Part shown: positions 1 through 9,572 of the stretch, piece after piece
Layout: every line of letters starts with the position of its first letter
How positions within the stretch are numbered: the first letter of the stretch is position 1
DNA from: a virus
Direction: 5' to 3' (one strand)
Virus record (IMG/VR): IMGVR_UViG_3300043409_001579
Coordinates: 1 to 34,217 of that record
Length of the DNA stretch: 34,217 nucleotides
Translations under genes and position numbers: made by a program
The notes under the pieces: model-generated
The model's database searches: none
The model's input: the letters and a program-made list of their open reading frames with translations, nothing else
What the model was told of the DNA's origin: nothing

Positions 1-2734
1 TTGTAACACCATCTACATAACCTATTTCAGTACTGCTAACATTTCCGATTGATGTGGTTGCTGGTAGCACAACAGTTCCCGTAAATGTCGGAGATGCTAA
101 TGGAGCTAATGCACTCAAATCTTGGTCACCCGTATTCGTACCGCTTAAATTACTTGCTGAAATTGCACCGCTAAAAGTTTTCGCACCAGCAATTGTTTGC
201 GTTCCCGTTGTTATGACACCCCTTGCTGTTGCACTTGCATCAGGCAAATTTAAAGTGTGTGTTGTCCCTACCGAAGAAACTGCAAAGTCACTTCCACTTG
301 TTCCTGCAACTATTGTTTGTGATGCTCCAGTCAAAGAATTGATTGCAGTGATTCCCGTTCCAGCCATTATACCGCTTTGCTGAGTAACAGTCAAAACAAC
401 AGATGCTGTTGATGGCGGTGGTGTTCCAGCTGGTTGAAAAGATAAATAAACAGATGTATCTGTTGTACTCCAAACAAATTCATAATAATCGTTTGCAACA
501 GCATCAAGGAGAAAATTCCACGAAGGCAAAACGTGTCCATCAAATGCTCCATGCTTAGCTGGTACTGCTACAATTCCACTCGAACCTACAACATCAACAC
601 CATTTTTTCGTAGCCATATAGTCACATCGTGAATTGTAGCTGTTGGATTGGTAAATTGTGCACTCCATTGAATGTTATAAATTCCTGTGTTAGCAATTGT
701 AACTCGTGAACCACTGACTATTGTAACACCATTTGTTAAATCAGTAACACCCAAAAGCATTGGATAGCCCGTATTTATAACAGCAGCAAATTGGTCTGTT
801 ATATCAGAAAAAGCTCCATAATATCCCAAAGGTGTTGGAGCAGTATTTGTTCCCCATTTTAATCCCGTTGTTTGAGTGCTGTCAGCTAATAAAATTTGCG
901 TGTCTAGACCTACCGGAAGTCTTGTATCAACACTTGCATCCCTCACAAAAATATCTCCTTTAGTTGTTAATGGAGATGTATATGTTGCTGTATTATTTAA
1001 TGTTCCTGCACTTAAAGATAGTCCAGTTCCAATAGTGATTTCCTCCATTATACCAGTTCCTGCTGTACTTCTACCAACAAGTTTATTGGTATTCATGTCA
1101 GTGGTAATTGTTCCTGTTGTTGTTATTGTACCGCCAGATATAAGACCTGCTGTTGCAACTGATGTAACACCTCCTGAAGAAGCGTTAACCCAAGATGTAA
1201 CACCAGAACCATCTGTTTGTAAAACTTGATTTGCAGTTCCATCATCTATAGGAAGTGTTAATGTCCATGTGCCAGCTGCTGCAGCTGTTTGTATTGTTAC
1301 GGTTCCAGAAGTTGATCCAGTCATTTTTAACAATCCTGTTCTTGTACCTGCAATTCCAAGTGTCATAGACCCTGTAGCAGAATCTATAGTTACTAAATCA
1401 GAACCACTAGGATCTGTAAAAACATAAGATAATGGTGCGCCTGAAAAAAATCTTGCTCCCATAGCAATTGCATTTCCACCTGTACTTTTAAAGGTTAAAA
1501 ATGCTGAGTCTGGATTAGCTGCAGATTCTGCTAATACTATATATTGATTTACAACATCTCCTCTGTTTATTAAAAAAGTTCCTGTTGAACCTGTTCCTGA
1601 ACCAACTAAAGTTAATTGAGTGTTTAATGCATTATATAAAAATGTAGAGTCAGATGTTAATGCGTTTCCAGCGCTACCATAACCAACTTGTCCTGCTGTT
1701 AAAGAAACAGTTGTTAAATAAGTGTTTGTATCAAGTGCAAATGTTCCTGATGCTGTCATTTTTACAAATGAAGTTGATGCATAGGTGAGGCTTGATAAAG
1801 ATGTTAGATTTATTGATATAGGTTGCCATAAAGCATCATAAGCAGGGTCAATATCAAAAACGTTTGAACCACTTATAGTTATTCTGCTTGCAGTTCCAGT
1901 TAATGCAACAGCTCCTGTCAATAAATTAACACTAGAAACTCCAGTGACTAATGCTAATGCATTTCCATTAAGTTTTTGTATTGCTTGTAATATACTATCA
2001 GAAGCTGAAACTATTCCAGCTCCACTTAAATATCCTGTAAGAACTTTTCCTATAACAGCAGAATTTACTAAACTAGGATTAGCATAAGTTCCACTTAATT
2101 CTCCTCCAGCTGCAATTCCATTAATAGTACTAAGTTTATTATTAAATGTTGTCCAATCAGCACTTGACAAAGCTCCTCTATTTAATGAGCTTGCTGTAGG
2201 TAAATTGAATTTATGATCACCCAGTCCATCATCAACAATAGTGAAATCTGTTCCAGAAGTTCCTGTTGTTAATGTTTGAGAAGCTGACATGTCTCCATTA
2301 ATGGATGTCAATCCTATAACATAAGAAGATGATGAGTTTTTTATGCTACCAAAAGAATCAAGTGTTTTCCATCCATCTCCATGAACATATTCTAGCTGAT
2401 CTCCTACAGCTAATGTAACTGATATTATTGTAAAAAGAGTTCCATTTCTAGAATAATAAACATATACTAGTTTAGATGTAGTGTCTTCATTTACTATGGT
2501 GATAGTATCAATATCTCTTATTGATTCAGTTGTTGGAGGAGGGCATATGTCAACAATGGTTGATCCATTGGAAATTGTGGATTGAGTTCCACCTATATAA
2601 TGAGATTCAGTTTTATCAGAATACGAAACAACAATAGACAACTCTTTTGAAGTGACTGCTACAGATGTTTTAAATTGTAATTTAGTAAATAATTCAGGGC
2701 TTAAATATTTAGCTGCCGATGTTAATCTAATCAT
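1..2734 (-). CDS. Large phage tail fibre/adhesin, 3' end beyond window
   Basis: The reading frame is open from an ATG at 2734 to the left edge (911 codons, no stop), so the C-terminus is missing. The N-terminus (residues 1-130) is a non-repetitive, probably virion-attaching part beginning [12 protein letters not shown]. Beyond it come low-complexity Gly/Thr/Ser-rich segments with motifs familiar from Bacteroidota phage fibres: SSADWTTFN near 190, [13 protein letters not shown] near 555, and near the break [32 protein letters not shown] and [11 protein letters not shown]. Residues about 650-765 ([11 protein letters not shown] to [10 protein letters not shown]) look like a C1q-type beta jelly roll, a fold often used for receptor binding. 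It is last in the run of virion genes, 5 nt after the preceding stop. Receptor binding is inferred from the motifs; the specificity domain is probably outside the window. Confidence 0.88.
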   Translation of the reverse strand, partial: MIRLTSAAKYLSPELFTKLQFKTSVAVTSKELSIVVSYSDKTESHYIGGTQSTISNGSTIVDICPPPTTESIRDIDTITIVNEDTTSKLVYVYYSRNGTLFTIISVTLAVGDQLEYVHGDGWKTLDSFGSIKNSSSSYVIGLTSINGDMSASQTLTTGTSGTDFTIVDDGLGDHKFNLPTASSLNRGALSSADWTTFNNKLSTINGIAAGGELSGTYANPSLVNSAVIGKVLTGYLSGAGIVSASDSILQAIQKLNGNALALVTGVSSVNLLTGAVALTGTASRITISGSNVFDIDPAYDALWQPISINLTSLSSLTYASTSFVKMTASGTFALDTNTYLTTVSLTAGQVGYGSAGNALTSDSTFLYNALNTQLTLVGSGTGSTGTFLINRGDVVNQYIVLAESAANPDSAFLTFKSTGGNAIAMGARFFSGAPLSYVFTDPSGSDLVTIDSATGSMTLGIAGTRTGLLKMTGSTSGTVTIQTAAAAGTWTLTLPIDDGTANQVLQTDGSGVTSWVNASSGGVTSVATAGLISGGTITTTGTITTDMNTNKLVGRSTAGTGIMEEITIGTGLSLSAGTLNNTATYTSPLTTKGDIFVRDASVDTRLPVGLDTQILLADSTQTTGLKWGTNTAPTPLGYYGAFSDITDQFAAVINTGYPMLLGVTDLTNGVTIVSGSRVTIANTGIYNIQWSAQFTNPTATIHDVTIWLRKNGVDVVGSSGIVAVPAKHGAFDGHVLPSWNFLLDAVANDYYEFVWSTTDTSVYLSFQPAGTPPPSTASVVLTVTQQSGIMAGTGITAINSLTGASQTIVAGTSGSDFAVSSVGTTHTLNLPDASATARGVITTGTQTIAGAKTFSGAISASNLSGTNTGDQDLSALAPLASPTFTGTVVLPATTSIGNVSSTEIGYVDGVT

Positions 2735-2739
2735 TATAT

Positions 2740-3012
2740 TTAATTTGCTGCAGCAAAAGCTGCTATTTCTCCTAAATTTATAGTATTAAGCTTAATTTGC
2801 ATTACAGATGCATTATTTGTAATTTCATCTGTAGATTCTTGAACATTAGAAGTGTTATTATTAATTACAACTTGTGAAGCTTTTTCTAATAATTGAAGTC
2901 TCCCTCCAGGAGTTCCTAAATATACTTGATCATCATCTCCATAGTATTTCCTACCAGGAGTTGCTAGCCTTCTTAAGTGTATACTTTTTAAAGCCTCTGA
3001 TGACAATGCCAT
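2740..3012 (-). CDS. Small phage protein of unknown function
   Basis: A 90-aa product beginning [20 protein letters not shown]. The N-terminal half has a basic stretch and a Gly/Tyr/Asp-rich turn ([19 protein letters not shown]). The C-terminal half is polar and Asn/Thr-rich and ends in an Ala-rich tail. No catalytic motif, signal peptide or membrane segment is visible. It starts 2 nt after the preceding gene and stops 5 nt before the fibre gene, so it is co-transcribed with tail genes and may be a small fibre-associated or virion protein. I do not recognise the family. Confidence 0.7.
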   Translation of the reverse strand: MALSSEALKSIHLRRLATPGRKYYGDDDQVYLGTPGGRLQLLEKASQVVINNNTSNVQESTDEITNNASVMQIKLNTINLGEIAAFAAAN

Positions 3013-3014
3013 TA

Positions 3015-3260
3015 TTATTTTTTATTAAGAGTCTTAATTTCTGTAGTTAAATCAACAATAACATCTTTTAATTCATCAAGCTTCTCTTCAAGCCTTTCAT
3101 GCTTTAAACTTGTTTCTTGTTTTAACAATGCTATAGAACCTGAATTGACATCAGTTTTAGTAGCTGTTTCATCTAATTTATTCATTGTTTTTGTTAAAAA
3201 AAATACTACAATAGTTACTAATCCACCTATTAATAGTACTAATATATCTGTTATATTCAT
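3015..3260 (-). CDS. Small membrane protein with coiled coil (holin-like candidate)
   Basis: The 81-aa protein has one strongly hydrophobic N-terminal segment (about residues 3-23, ITDILVLLIGGLVTIVVFFL). A charged helical region with heptad-like spacing follows (residues 40-81, rich in Lys, Glu and Leu). A short N-terminal anchor with a charged coiled coil matches the architecture of BhlA/UviB-type holin-like proteins and some phage membrane accessory proteins, and the place at the end of the structural genes would suit lysis. No lysis partner is clear nearby, so holin is a hypothesis. It lies 3 nt downstream of the 48-aa gene. Confidence 0.72.
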   Translation of the reverse strand: MNITDILVLLIGGLVTIVVFFLTKTMNKLDETATKTDVNSGSIALLKQETSLKHERLEEKLDELKDVIVDLTTEIKTLNKK

Positions 3261-3263
3261 AAT

Positions 3264-3410
3264 TTAATCTTTTTTACAGGTGCATAAATTTTCTTTTATT
3301 TTATTAAAAGATGTTTCTAATGCAATATGTTCTTGCTTTGTTCCCTTAAAATTTCCTAAAACTAAATCAACATTAATTAATGCTTGTTCTAAAGTTATTT
3401 GATTTTCCAT
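3264..3410 (-). CDS. Very small phage protein, 48 aa
   Basis: The ATG at 3410 overlaps the stop of the preceding gene in a TAATG arrangement, and the stop lies 3 nt before the next start, so spacing on both sides is that of a translated gene. The product begins MENQITLEQALINVDLVLGN, is predicted helical, and ends with two Cys in a basic tail (CTCKKD). It has no membrane segment. Small helical proteins beside holin-like genes are common in Bacteroidota phages, but I cannot assign a role. Confidence 0.65.
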   Translation of the reverse strand: MENQITLEQALINVDLVLGNFKGTKQEHIALETSFNKIKENLCTCKKD

Positions 3411-3760
3411 TATTTATAGTATTGAACGTGTAATTTATGAGTGCCTCCTTGTGCTTGTGTCACTTGAAAGCCAGTTATGTTTTGAGCGTTTGTAATATTG
3501 TAAGTGTCTAAATTTGACAGGCCTATTCCTACAGTTGTAGTGACAGCTGTAGATTTAAACTCTAAAATTCTTACAGCTATTCCAGTTGCGCTAGATTCTA
3601 ATTTTATAAATGCATGTGTTGCACCTGCTGTTGGAGTTAAGCTTTTAATTGTTCCGTCCACTGTTATAGTTTCATAACCAATTGCTGCAGGGGTATTTAA
3701 TGCAGCTCTTAATGATCTTGATTGATAACTTTTACTTTGATTTCCAAATTCTAATGACAT
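3410..3760 (-). CDS. Small virion structural protein candidate, 116 aa
   Basis: The protein is beta-rich, with alternating hydrophobic and Thr/Val/Ile residues through most of its length (for example TITVDGTIKSLTPTAGATHA and VRILEFKSTAVTTTV) and an aromatic C-terminus. There is no signal peptide or Cys. This composition is typical of small beta-sandwich phage decoration or tail proteins. It sits between other virion candidates in the late operon and overlaps the next gene by one base. Function is inferred only from composition and position. Confidence 0.7.
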   Translation of the reverse strand: MSLEFGNQSKSYQSRSLRAALNTPAAIGYETITVDGTIKSLTPTAGATHAFIKLESSATGIAVRILEFKSTAVTTTVGIGLSNLDTYNITNAQNITGFQVTQAQGGTHKLHVQYYK

Positions 3761-3795
3761 GGTATATTATATTTTTATATTATTATATTTTTATA

Positions 3796-4362
3796 TTATT
3801 GTGGTGTATCTCTTACTATATAATCAAAAACAACCCAAGCTTTTGCTAGTGAGTTTATTTCTGGTGTCCCATTGAATTGTCCATATATAAAAACAGAAGA
3901 TTCATTTTGATCTAATTGTGTTCCTCCTATGTAAAATTTTGGTTGTGTTAATTTACCTGTTTGATCATCAAATCCTGGAAACACCTTATTTGCAACTTCT
4001 GTTGATGTAAAAATATCTGTAGTGTTTATTTTAAAATCTTGAGCTCCTTGACCTTGATAAATGTCTATTGTGTTTAAACTAAAATCACCTACTACAAACG
4101 CTACATCATTTCTGTAAATTAGCGGAGTATTTACTATTTCAATTATCTTTCCAGCAACTTGTGGCAGTGCCATTATTCCATATCCATCATTAGCACTATT
4201 AAGGTCCATGAAGTTTGTTGAGTTGATTTCAATAATTATTCTATTAGTTCCTGAACCATTATTTAAATATTGAATTATTTCATTAATTTTTTCAAAGAAT
4301 GTTTTAACATTATTAATAAATGATCCTAATGCAAACTTAGTTTTTAATTTTTCTATTGCCAT
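3796..4362 (-). CDS. Phage structural protein candidate, 188 aa
   Basis: It starts with a short helical region (MAIEKLKTKFALGSFINNVK to about residue 35) and continues as a mixed beta-rich domain with IIIEINSTNF, YGIMALPQVAGKIIEIV, and a C-terminal aromatic strand pattern (AWVVFDYIVRD). A helical start followed by a beta domain fits a trimeric fibre-like or baseplate accessory protein, which often has an N-terminal coiled coil. No enzymatic motif is seen. It lies between the 211-aa and 116-aa genes, all on one strand with short gaps. Confidence 0.7.
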   Translation of the reverse strand: MAIEKLKTKFALGSFINNVKTFFEKINEIIQYLNNGSGTNRIIIEINSTNFMDLNSANDGYGIMALPQVAGKIIEIVNTPLIYRNDVAFVVGDFSLNTIDIYQGQGAQDFKINTTDIFTSTEVANKVFPGFDDQTGKLTQPKFYIGGTQLDQNESSVFIYGQFNGTPEINSLAKAWVVFDYIVRDTPQ

Positions 4363-4375
4363 TTTATATTGTTTA

Positions 4376-5011
4376 TTAGTTTATTATTAATACTCCGTCA
4401 ATTAATATATATCCTTCAGGTATTTCATATGTGTAACCAATTGGTTTAAAGCATATTCCTGTAAGAACTCCTATGTTTTCTATTAATACTTGTATTTCTT
4501 CTTCTGTATAACAATTATCATATTTTACAATTCCAGCACATGTTCCTTCACTAAAAACTATAGGCGGTATCGATTTATTGCTTGATTCAACACTTGCTCC
4601 AGAACAGGGTCCTGTAAAAGTTATTGAATACTCTGACTCTCCAATATCATTGCCTACAATACTATATCCAGTTATTGTAGAATTAAATAATGCTACAAAA
4701 TCATTTAATTCTGTAAGATTGTTTATAGAAGACAATATAGTTGATCCATTTCCAAGCGTATATGTTGAATCTAAATCAGAATAAGAACCATAAGTTATCG
4801 CTGTTGGTAACACTTCTGATAATTCTACATCCACTCTATAACAAGACAATATTTCTAATAGAACACCTAAAGTGGCTAAATTAATTCTGTCTTTAATAGT
4901 GCATTTTGTTCCAAAATTTAAATCATTAGCAAATTGTGCACTCAAATCTGAGTAGCAACATCTTGCTAATTGTAAATATGTGTTTATATCAAGTTGTGAT
5001 AATACTGCCAT
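4376..5011 (-). CDS. Phage protein with Cys-containing helical N-terminus, 211 aa
   Basis: The N-terminal part (about residues 1-60) is predicted helical and holds Cys residues (LARCCYSDLSAQF, FGTKCTIKDR, LEILSCYR). The middle contains a Leu/Asn-rich segment and a beta region (EYSITFTGPCSG). Near the C-terminus EEEIQVLIENIGVLTG is helical and PEGYILIDGVLIIN ends in strands. The Cys-rich helical segment resembles the C-terminal domain of the 196-aa protein upstream in the same operon, so the two may be related virion components. The start overlaps the previous stop by one base. Confidence 0.7.
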   Translation of the reverse strand: MAVLSQLDINTYLQLARCCYSDLSAQFANDLNFGTKCTIKDRINLATLGVLLEILSCYRVDVELSEVLPTAITYGSYSDLDSTYTLGNGSTILSSINNLTELNDFVALFNSTITGYSIVGNDIGESEYSITFTGPCSGASVESSNKSIPPIVFSEGTCAGIVKYDNCYTEEEIQVLIENIGVLTGICFKPIGYTYEIPEGYILIDGVLIIN

Positions 5012-6015
5012 TAGCTTCTAAATGCTTCTAATACTATAAGTGCTTTACCACCTGCAGTGGCCTTAACTGGTGTAACTGTAATTATATCTCCAGCAACAAA
5101 TGTATTGTTCCCTGATACGTTACTTGAATATGTTGTATTTATTAAATCTGATGCTGCAAATACAATTGGTGTTCCTACGGTCATTGTTGTTCCAGCGTTA
5201 TCTCTTATTGTAACAGTTCCGTCATCTGTTCCTGCAATATCTTTAATTGCTCTAGCATATATATTTACAATTGAACCAGAATAAGTCATTCTTAATGGAT
5301 ATGCAGCTTGCTCTCCTGATTCAAATGAAATTTGAATACTTATAACCTCTGATCTTAATTCACTATCAAGTTTAGCTGCAGTTATATTAGCATCCGTAAT
5401 ATTTGTTGTTACAACTGAATTTGCTGAAAGAGTTGTAACTCCTACGCCATTTATTGTAACATCTCCTGACATAGCAGCACTAGTTAAATCAACTCCATCA
5501 CCTATAAGTAAGTTACCAGAAGTGATAGCATTAAATGTTTCTACAACACCACCTTGACCTGCTCTAAAAGCGTATCCTCTTGCTGGTGAAACCGCTATCT
5601 TAGTTAATCCAATATTTCCTGCTAATTTAGCATTGTTAACTGTTCCGTCTACTATGTCCCCTCCATCTACATCATCTGTATTACTATTAGTAACTGACAT
5701 TACATATACAACCCACCCTGAATTTCTATACAATACAGTTATAATTTGTTGATATAATGCTTGAGCTGTTGTTAGGTTTGTTCCAAAAAAGTTAACGGCA
5801 AATGCCCCTGTTGTCACTCCTCCCTCATAGAAGAAATTAAACATATCATTTTCTTCTGGAGTTCCAGTGCTATTAAAATTCATATTTGCACTAAGTGCAA
5901 CAGCCCCACTGTCTGGAACTATATGATAATTTTGAACGTCTTCTGTTACATCAAATGATTTAGTTGCTCCTGCAGCTAATATTGTATATGTATCGTATGT
6001 TAATAATTTTGGCAT
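5011..6015 (-). CDS. Fibre- or spike-like virion protein, 334 aa
   Basis: The N-terminal domain (about 1-110) is a beta-rich module beginning MPKLLTYDTYTILAAGATKS. A Gly/Asn/Asp-rich linker follows with repeated short motifs typical of trimeric phage fibres (DGTVNNAKLAGNIGLTKIAV, NITDANITAAKLDSELRS). The C-terminal domain (about 235-334) is again beta-rich (PLRMTYSGSIVNIYARAIKD to ALIVLEAFRS) and resembles modules found on many phage structural proteins. The start is 1 nt after the collagen-like gene. A role as tail or head fibre is inferred from repeats and context. Confidence 0.78.
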   Translation of the reverse strand: MPKLLTYDTYTILAAGATKSFDVTEDVQNYHIVPDSGAVALSANMNFNSTGTPEENDMFNFFYEGGVTTGAFAVNFFGTNLTTAQALYQQIITVLYRNSGWVVYVMSVTNSNTDDVDGGDIVDGTVNNAKLAGNIGLTKIAVSPARGYAFRAGQGGVVETFNAITSGNLLIGDGVDLTSAAMSGDVTINGVGVTTLSANSVVTTNITDANITAAKLDSELRSEVISIQISFESGEQAAYPLRMTYSGSIVNIYARAIKDIAGTDDGTVTIRDNAGTTMTVGTPIVFAASDLINTTYSSNVSGNNTFVAGDIITVTPVKATAGGKALIVLEAFRS

Positions 6016-6016
6016 G

Positions 6017-6973
6017 TTATAATTTATTATAGTATTTAACTAACATTTGATTTGCTCTAATTGTTTGTGAGCCTCCTGAACTGTTTCTTCCAAATAATTC
6101 AATTACATTTGTTAAGCTGTCTAAATCATTTACTGGAATTGATGTTTCAAAGAAATTTTGTCCATTTGTTAATGTGTATCTTGCGCTGCTTGTAACTATA
6201 TCAAATTTAATAAAAACTGATGTTGCAGTTTGTCTTGTAATCACTGCAATTAAAGACATATATTTACTACCAGAATTTAAATTAAATGTAGTTGCTTTTG
6301 AATGACAAATAACTCCAGCAAGTCTTAATTCAGCTCTTTTTATTTCAGTTGTTAAATTTGAATCTATTGCAAAAACAACTTCAAGAGTGTCATCATTAGT
6401 TTTTAATTGCCCTGCTGGCAAAGTGTATGACATTAAAGAAGTCATTATTCCTGCAGATGTTGATACAGCTGTAGTATTATTACTAAGTATGCTTGGTGAA
6501 GCAGCACCTGCTGGACTAAATGTTAGTACAATAGAATCTGAAGCTCCAAATATACTTGTAATTGCTGCATTGCTTGCAGAAATATAAACAACAGTTATAG
6601 TTGAATAAGTTCCACTATCTACAACATTTGTAATTCTACCCATCCAAAATTTAGTTGAGTCATCAGTTTTAAATATTCTAATGTAACCATATTTAGAATT
6701 ATTAGATAATGAATTTAAAAAATCTGAATAATTTACTAAACCAGGTCCAGTTTCTGCAACAGTAATTGTTGTAACGTTTGCTGAAACTGTTAATCCATTA
6801 AATCTTAAAAAAGTATCTATAGGTGCTCCTCCAGTACTAGTTGTATCAAACATCCAGTCTCCAGAAAACCCTCCATATAATCCTTGATCACCATTAGCGC
6901 CTTTTGCACCTGTATTTCCTGTTGGTAATATTCCTGTATTTAGAGATTCACAACCTCCGCATCCACATCCCAT
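6017..6973 (-). CDS. Collagen-like virion protein, 318 aa
   Basis: The N-terminus is very Cys/Gly-rich (MGCGCGGCESLNTG) and runs into Gly-x-y repeats (GNTGAKGANGDQGLYGG, residues about 19-36), a collagen-like trimerising stalk. The rest is beta-rich, with Ser/Thr/Ile-rich strands and a C-terminal module ending RANQMLVKYYNKL. Collagen-like stalks joined to a beta head are common in phage fibres. The clustered Cys at the extreme N-terminus could cross-link trimers or bind a metal. It is co-oriented with structural genes on both sides. Confidence 0.8.
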   Translation of the reverse strand: MGCGCGGCESLNTGILPTGNTGAKGANGDQGLYGGFSGDWMFDTTSTGGAPIDTFLRFNGLTVSANVTTITVAETGPGLVNYSDFLNSLSNNSKYGYIRIFKTDDSTKFWMGRITNVVDSGTYSTITVVYISASNAAITSIFGASDSIVLTFSPAGAASPSILSNNTTAVSTSAGIMTSLMSYTLPAGQLKTNDDTLEVVFAIDSNLTTEIKRAELRLAGVICHSKATTFNLNSGSKYMSLIAVITRQTATSVFIKFDIVTSSARYTLTNGQNFFETSIPVNDLDSLTNVIELFGRNSSGGSQTIRANQMLVKYYNKL

Positions 6974-7017
6974 GTGTATATATTATTAAATGATTATATT
7001 GTTATATGTATGTTCTT

Positions 7018-7608
7018 TTATTGTCTACAGTTATTGCAATTTGCATTTAAGCATAATTTTTGTAATGTAGCTAAATTTGTATTAAAATTATCTGTACTAC
7101 CACATCCTGAAGAGTATTGTAATCCCTTAAATAAAAGCCAAGCATCTAATGCTTTGGTTTTTGCATCTTGTGAACAATCACATGAAAAATCTATAGATTT
7201 AAACATACTATATACACAACACTCTACGTTGCATATAAATGATTGAACTAATGTTTTTATATATGTTATACCGCTAGCGTCTACAACAATATAATTAATT
7301 GTGTATATTCCATCAGGAATAGTTCCATTAGCAACTCCACCAATTAGGTCAGCTGTAATTTCAAATTCTAATGTACTAGTAGAAGACGGAAACCCTTGTG
7401 AAAATAAATCTATTGTATATATTGTTCCGTTAGGTGCTGTGATAGCTAATTCAGCAGCTGTAGCTCCTGCTGTAGTAGGAGTGGGAGGACCCCATCCTCC
7501 AGGATTAGAGATTGCATCATAAACTCCAGTTGTTTCTTTAAAAATTAGTGACTTACAGTTACTTGTCTGACAAACTTCTGTATTAAGCACCAATGCAAAT
7601 ATTGCCAT
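7018..7608 (-). CDS. Cys-rich virion protein with Ig-like N-terminus, 196 aa
   Basis: Residues about 1-120 are beta-rich with a Pro/Gly/Trp turn (NPGGWGPPTPT) and strand patterns such as NGTIYTIDLFSQG and DGIYTINYIVVDASG, like an immunoglobulin-type fold. The C-terminal 70 residues are helical and Cys-rich: ICNVECC, FSCDCSQDAK, SSGCGS, LCLNANCNNC. Proteins with this layout recur among structural genes of Bacteroidota phages, to my knowledge without a defined role. A dyad hairpin lies just upstream (7635-7692). Confidence 0.75.
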   Translation of the reverse strand: MAIFALVLNTEVCQTSNCKSLIFKETTGVYDAISNPGGWGPPTPTTAGATAAELAITAPNGTIYTIDLFSQGFPSSTSTLEFEITADLIGGVANGTIPDGIYTINYIVVDASGITYIKTLVQSFICNVECCVYSMFKSIDFSCDCSQDAKTKALDAWLLFKGLQYSSGCGSTDNFNTNLATLQKLCLNANCNNCRQ

Positions 7609-7634
7609 TTTATTTTAGTTTATAAATTAAAAGA

Positions 7635-7692
7635 GTTGCTAACCTCTCTAGGAAAGAAAAAGGAAGGAAATTAAAACCTAGAGAGGGGCAAC
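7635..7692 (-). terminator. Intergenic hairpin after the 424-aa gene
   Basis: CCTCTCTAGG (7643-7652) pairs perfectly with CCTAGAGAGG (7677-7686). The outer GTTGC (7635-7639) pairs with GCAAC (7688-7692) across a small internal loop. The hairpin loop is 24 nt, long for an intrinsic terminator, and no strong U run follows in the minus transcript. It may act as a partial terminator, an RNA-processing site, or a 3' stabilising structure for the probably abundant 424-aa gene message. Confidence 0.55.
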
Positions 7693-7732
7693 AATGTATA
7701 ATAGCAATTCCTTCAATTACTATTTATTCTTA

Positions 7733-9007
7733 TTATAAACTTACAGCTGTAAATGGAACTGGTGTAGTTAACATGTAAGCATTAAGCAATGTCTGAATAT
7801 CTGTTGTGCTAGTTGAAGCAACAGTCATGTCAGTATTTGTTGTATTAATTGCAGGACTTGCAACCATAATTTGCTTGTTAGAAAATTGTCCAACATTTGC
7901 ACCAGCAGTAGTTGTGATGTCATTAAATGAAATATTAAATACATCATAACCAGCTTTACCTTGAACGTCAACAGCAGAAACTGAAGCAACCATAACAATT
8001 GTTAAAACAGCAACTGTAGTAGAAATGTAATATTTAATTTCATATGCAGCACCATCTAAAAGAATAAATGAACCTGCTGGAAGCTCTGTTGAAGCAGCAG
8101 CTGAAAAAGTAACTGTATCTTCAGAAATTGTAGCAGTAGCAGTGAATGCACCTAATACATCTGATGTAGTTAATGCTGTTGCTGTTAATGTAGCTAATAC
8201 AGGAATAGGGAATGATGTTCTGTTAAGAACTCCTTCAAATTGATAATTGAACAATTCAATTCCAGAGATTTGCTCTAATGTTCCAGAACCATAATCATTA
8301 GCTTGAATTTGTGTACAAGTTGTTGTTCCTTCAAATCCAGATGCATCATTTACATGTACAGAAAAATAAACACGTAATGGTTTATATTGTGTATTAGCAA
8401 ATTGATTTACATCAAGAGACCAGATTTCAACACCATAATCAGTTGCACCTGTTAATCCATAAACACCAGTTCCATCTCCAACAACTACAGCTTTAACAAC
8501 TTTAATTCCAGCTGGTTGAGAACCAAAAGAAGATCCGTTGATTGCTCCTGCAATTTGAGTTGCAATAGATAATTGTGTTGCAGCAGCTGCAGATGTAAAT
8601 GTTACATCAAGAACTTCTGGTCTTTCAGAAAAAAACATTTTGTCCCATTTGAATCTAATAGAAAAAGCATAGTCTGTTGAGTTATTAACTTCAATAGTAC
8701 CAGTTGCTGTTTTTCTGTTGTGTCCAATTGCCCACACTTCTCTTGTAGCAGGAACATATGATTGACCTTTCCAGCCAGTGATATTTGCTCCTTTGATAGG
8801 GAATGAACGTTTTAAATCTCCATTAGCAAGTTTGTTAACTGCATATAGAATTGGATCTGTTGCAGTGGTAATACTAGCGCCTTCAGCAACTGTCATGTCT
8901 CCACCAACAAAGTTTAATTGAGCTGTGATTGCTGCGATGTTAGTTGTGTCCACATTAAATGCTCCACCGTCACTGATAAAAATTTCGTTTACATTACGAG
9001 TATTCAT
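7733..9007 (-). CDS. Probable abundant virion structural protein, 424 aa
   Basis: It begins MNTRNVNEIFISDGGAFNVD. An N-terminal region of about 280 residues contains DLKRSFPIKGANITGWKGQS and EVWAIGHNRKTATGTIEVNN, followed by an Ala/Thr/Val-rich beta domain (about 285-370) resembling an Ig-like or decoration module. There are no enzyme motifs. The gene is bracketed by intergenic spaces and followed by a stable hairpin, a layout often seen for strongly expressed phage structural genes. It could be an auxiliary capsid protein or a tail tube-type protein. No tape-measure gene is visible nearby, which does not favour a long-tailed interpretation but cannot exclude it. Confidence 0.75.
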   Translation of the reverse strand: MNTRNVNEIFISDGGAFNVDTTNIAAITAQLNFVGGDMTVAEGASITTATDPILYAVNKLANGDLKRSFPIKGANITGWKGQSYVPATREVWAIGHNRKTATGTIEVNNSTDYAFSIRFKWDKMFFSERPEVLDVTFTSAAAATQLSIATQIAGAINGSSFGSQPAGIKVVKAVVVGDGTGVYGLTGATDYGVEIWSLDVNQFANTQYKPLRVYFSVHVNDASGFEGTTTCTQIQANDYGSGTLEQISGIELFNYQFEGVLNRTSFPIPVLATLTATALTTSDVLGAFTATATISEDTVTFSAAASTELPAGSFILLDGAAYEIKYYISTTVAVLTIVMVASVSAVDVQGKAGYDVFNISFNDITTTAGANVGQFSNKQIMVASPAINTTNTDMTVASTSTTDIQTLLNAYMLTTPVPFTAVSL

Positions 9008-9067
9008 TATTTTTTAATTTTAAAATTTAATTATTATTGTTGTTTTTGTTTATTATTTATTTTTAAT

Positions 9068-9544
9068 TTATGGATATACTTCTATTGAAATATATGACAG
9101 ATAAAGTAATCCATTTGCTAGTGTTTCTGATAATGGGTCTCCAGCCATTTTAAATGTCTTTATTCTTATTGAATCTGAATCCCAGTAAACTGTTCTTACA
9201 AATGGAGTTTTTTCTCCAGCACTTACTACAGCTTCTATCGGAGATATTAAAGTTTTATTTTCAGTGAATGCACCTACTAAAGTTGCTATATATACACCTG
9301 TTGAGTTGTATGTCCAAACTAGTGTTCCTCCCAGAGTGTTTTCCACTACTGTTGCTACTGGTGCACTTGCTCCTGATTGACTTAAAAGAGCCTTATATTT
9401 TAAAGCAGTTACTGGAAGAGCACTGATAGCAGCTGTATTAGTATTTACTGCTTCTATAATTTCTACTATTTTTTCATATTGTTTTTTTGGGAATGGTTTT
9501 ACTTCACTGCCTAAAGAGTAATTTTCTGGATAATTTATTGTCAT
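9068..9544 (-). CDS. Phage structural protein candidate, 158 aa
   Basis: It begins MTINYPENYSLGSEVKPFPK, followed by a short helix (YEKIVEIIEAVNTNTAAIS) and a beta-rich body (KYKALLSQSG, GTLVWTYNSTGVYIATLVG, RTVYWDSDSIRIKTF) ending in aromatic strands. The helix-then-beta layout recalls trimeric fibre modules or tail accessory proteins. It lies between the connector candidate and the 424-aa structural gene on the same strand. Family not recognised. Confidence 0.7.
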   Translation of the reverse strand: MTINYPENYSLGSEVKPFPKKQYEKIVEIIEAVNTNTAAISALPVTALKYKALLSQSGASAPVATVVENTLGGTLVWTYNSTGVYIATLVGAFTENKTLISPIEAVVSAGEKTPFVRTVYWDSDSIRIKTFKMAGDPLSETLANGLLYLSYISIEVYP

Positions 9545-9572
9545 TTTATTTAATATATTTTTAATTAATTAA

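Noticed and set aside
54-1229. Plus-strand open frames across the fibre gene
   Set aside because: They are shadows in a repetitive Ala/Val/Thr-rich coding sequence that is open on the minus strand for its full length.
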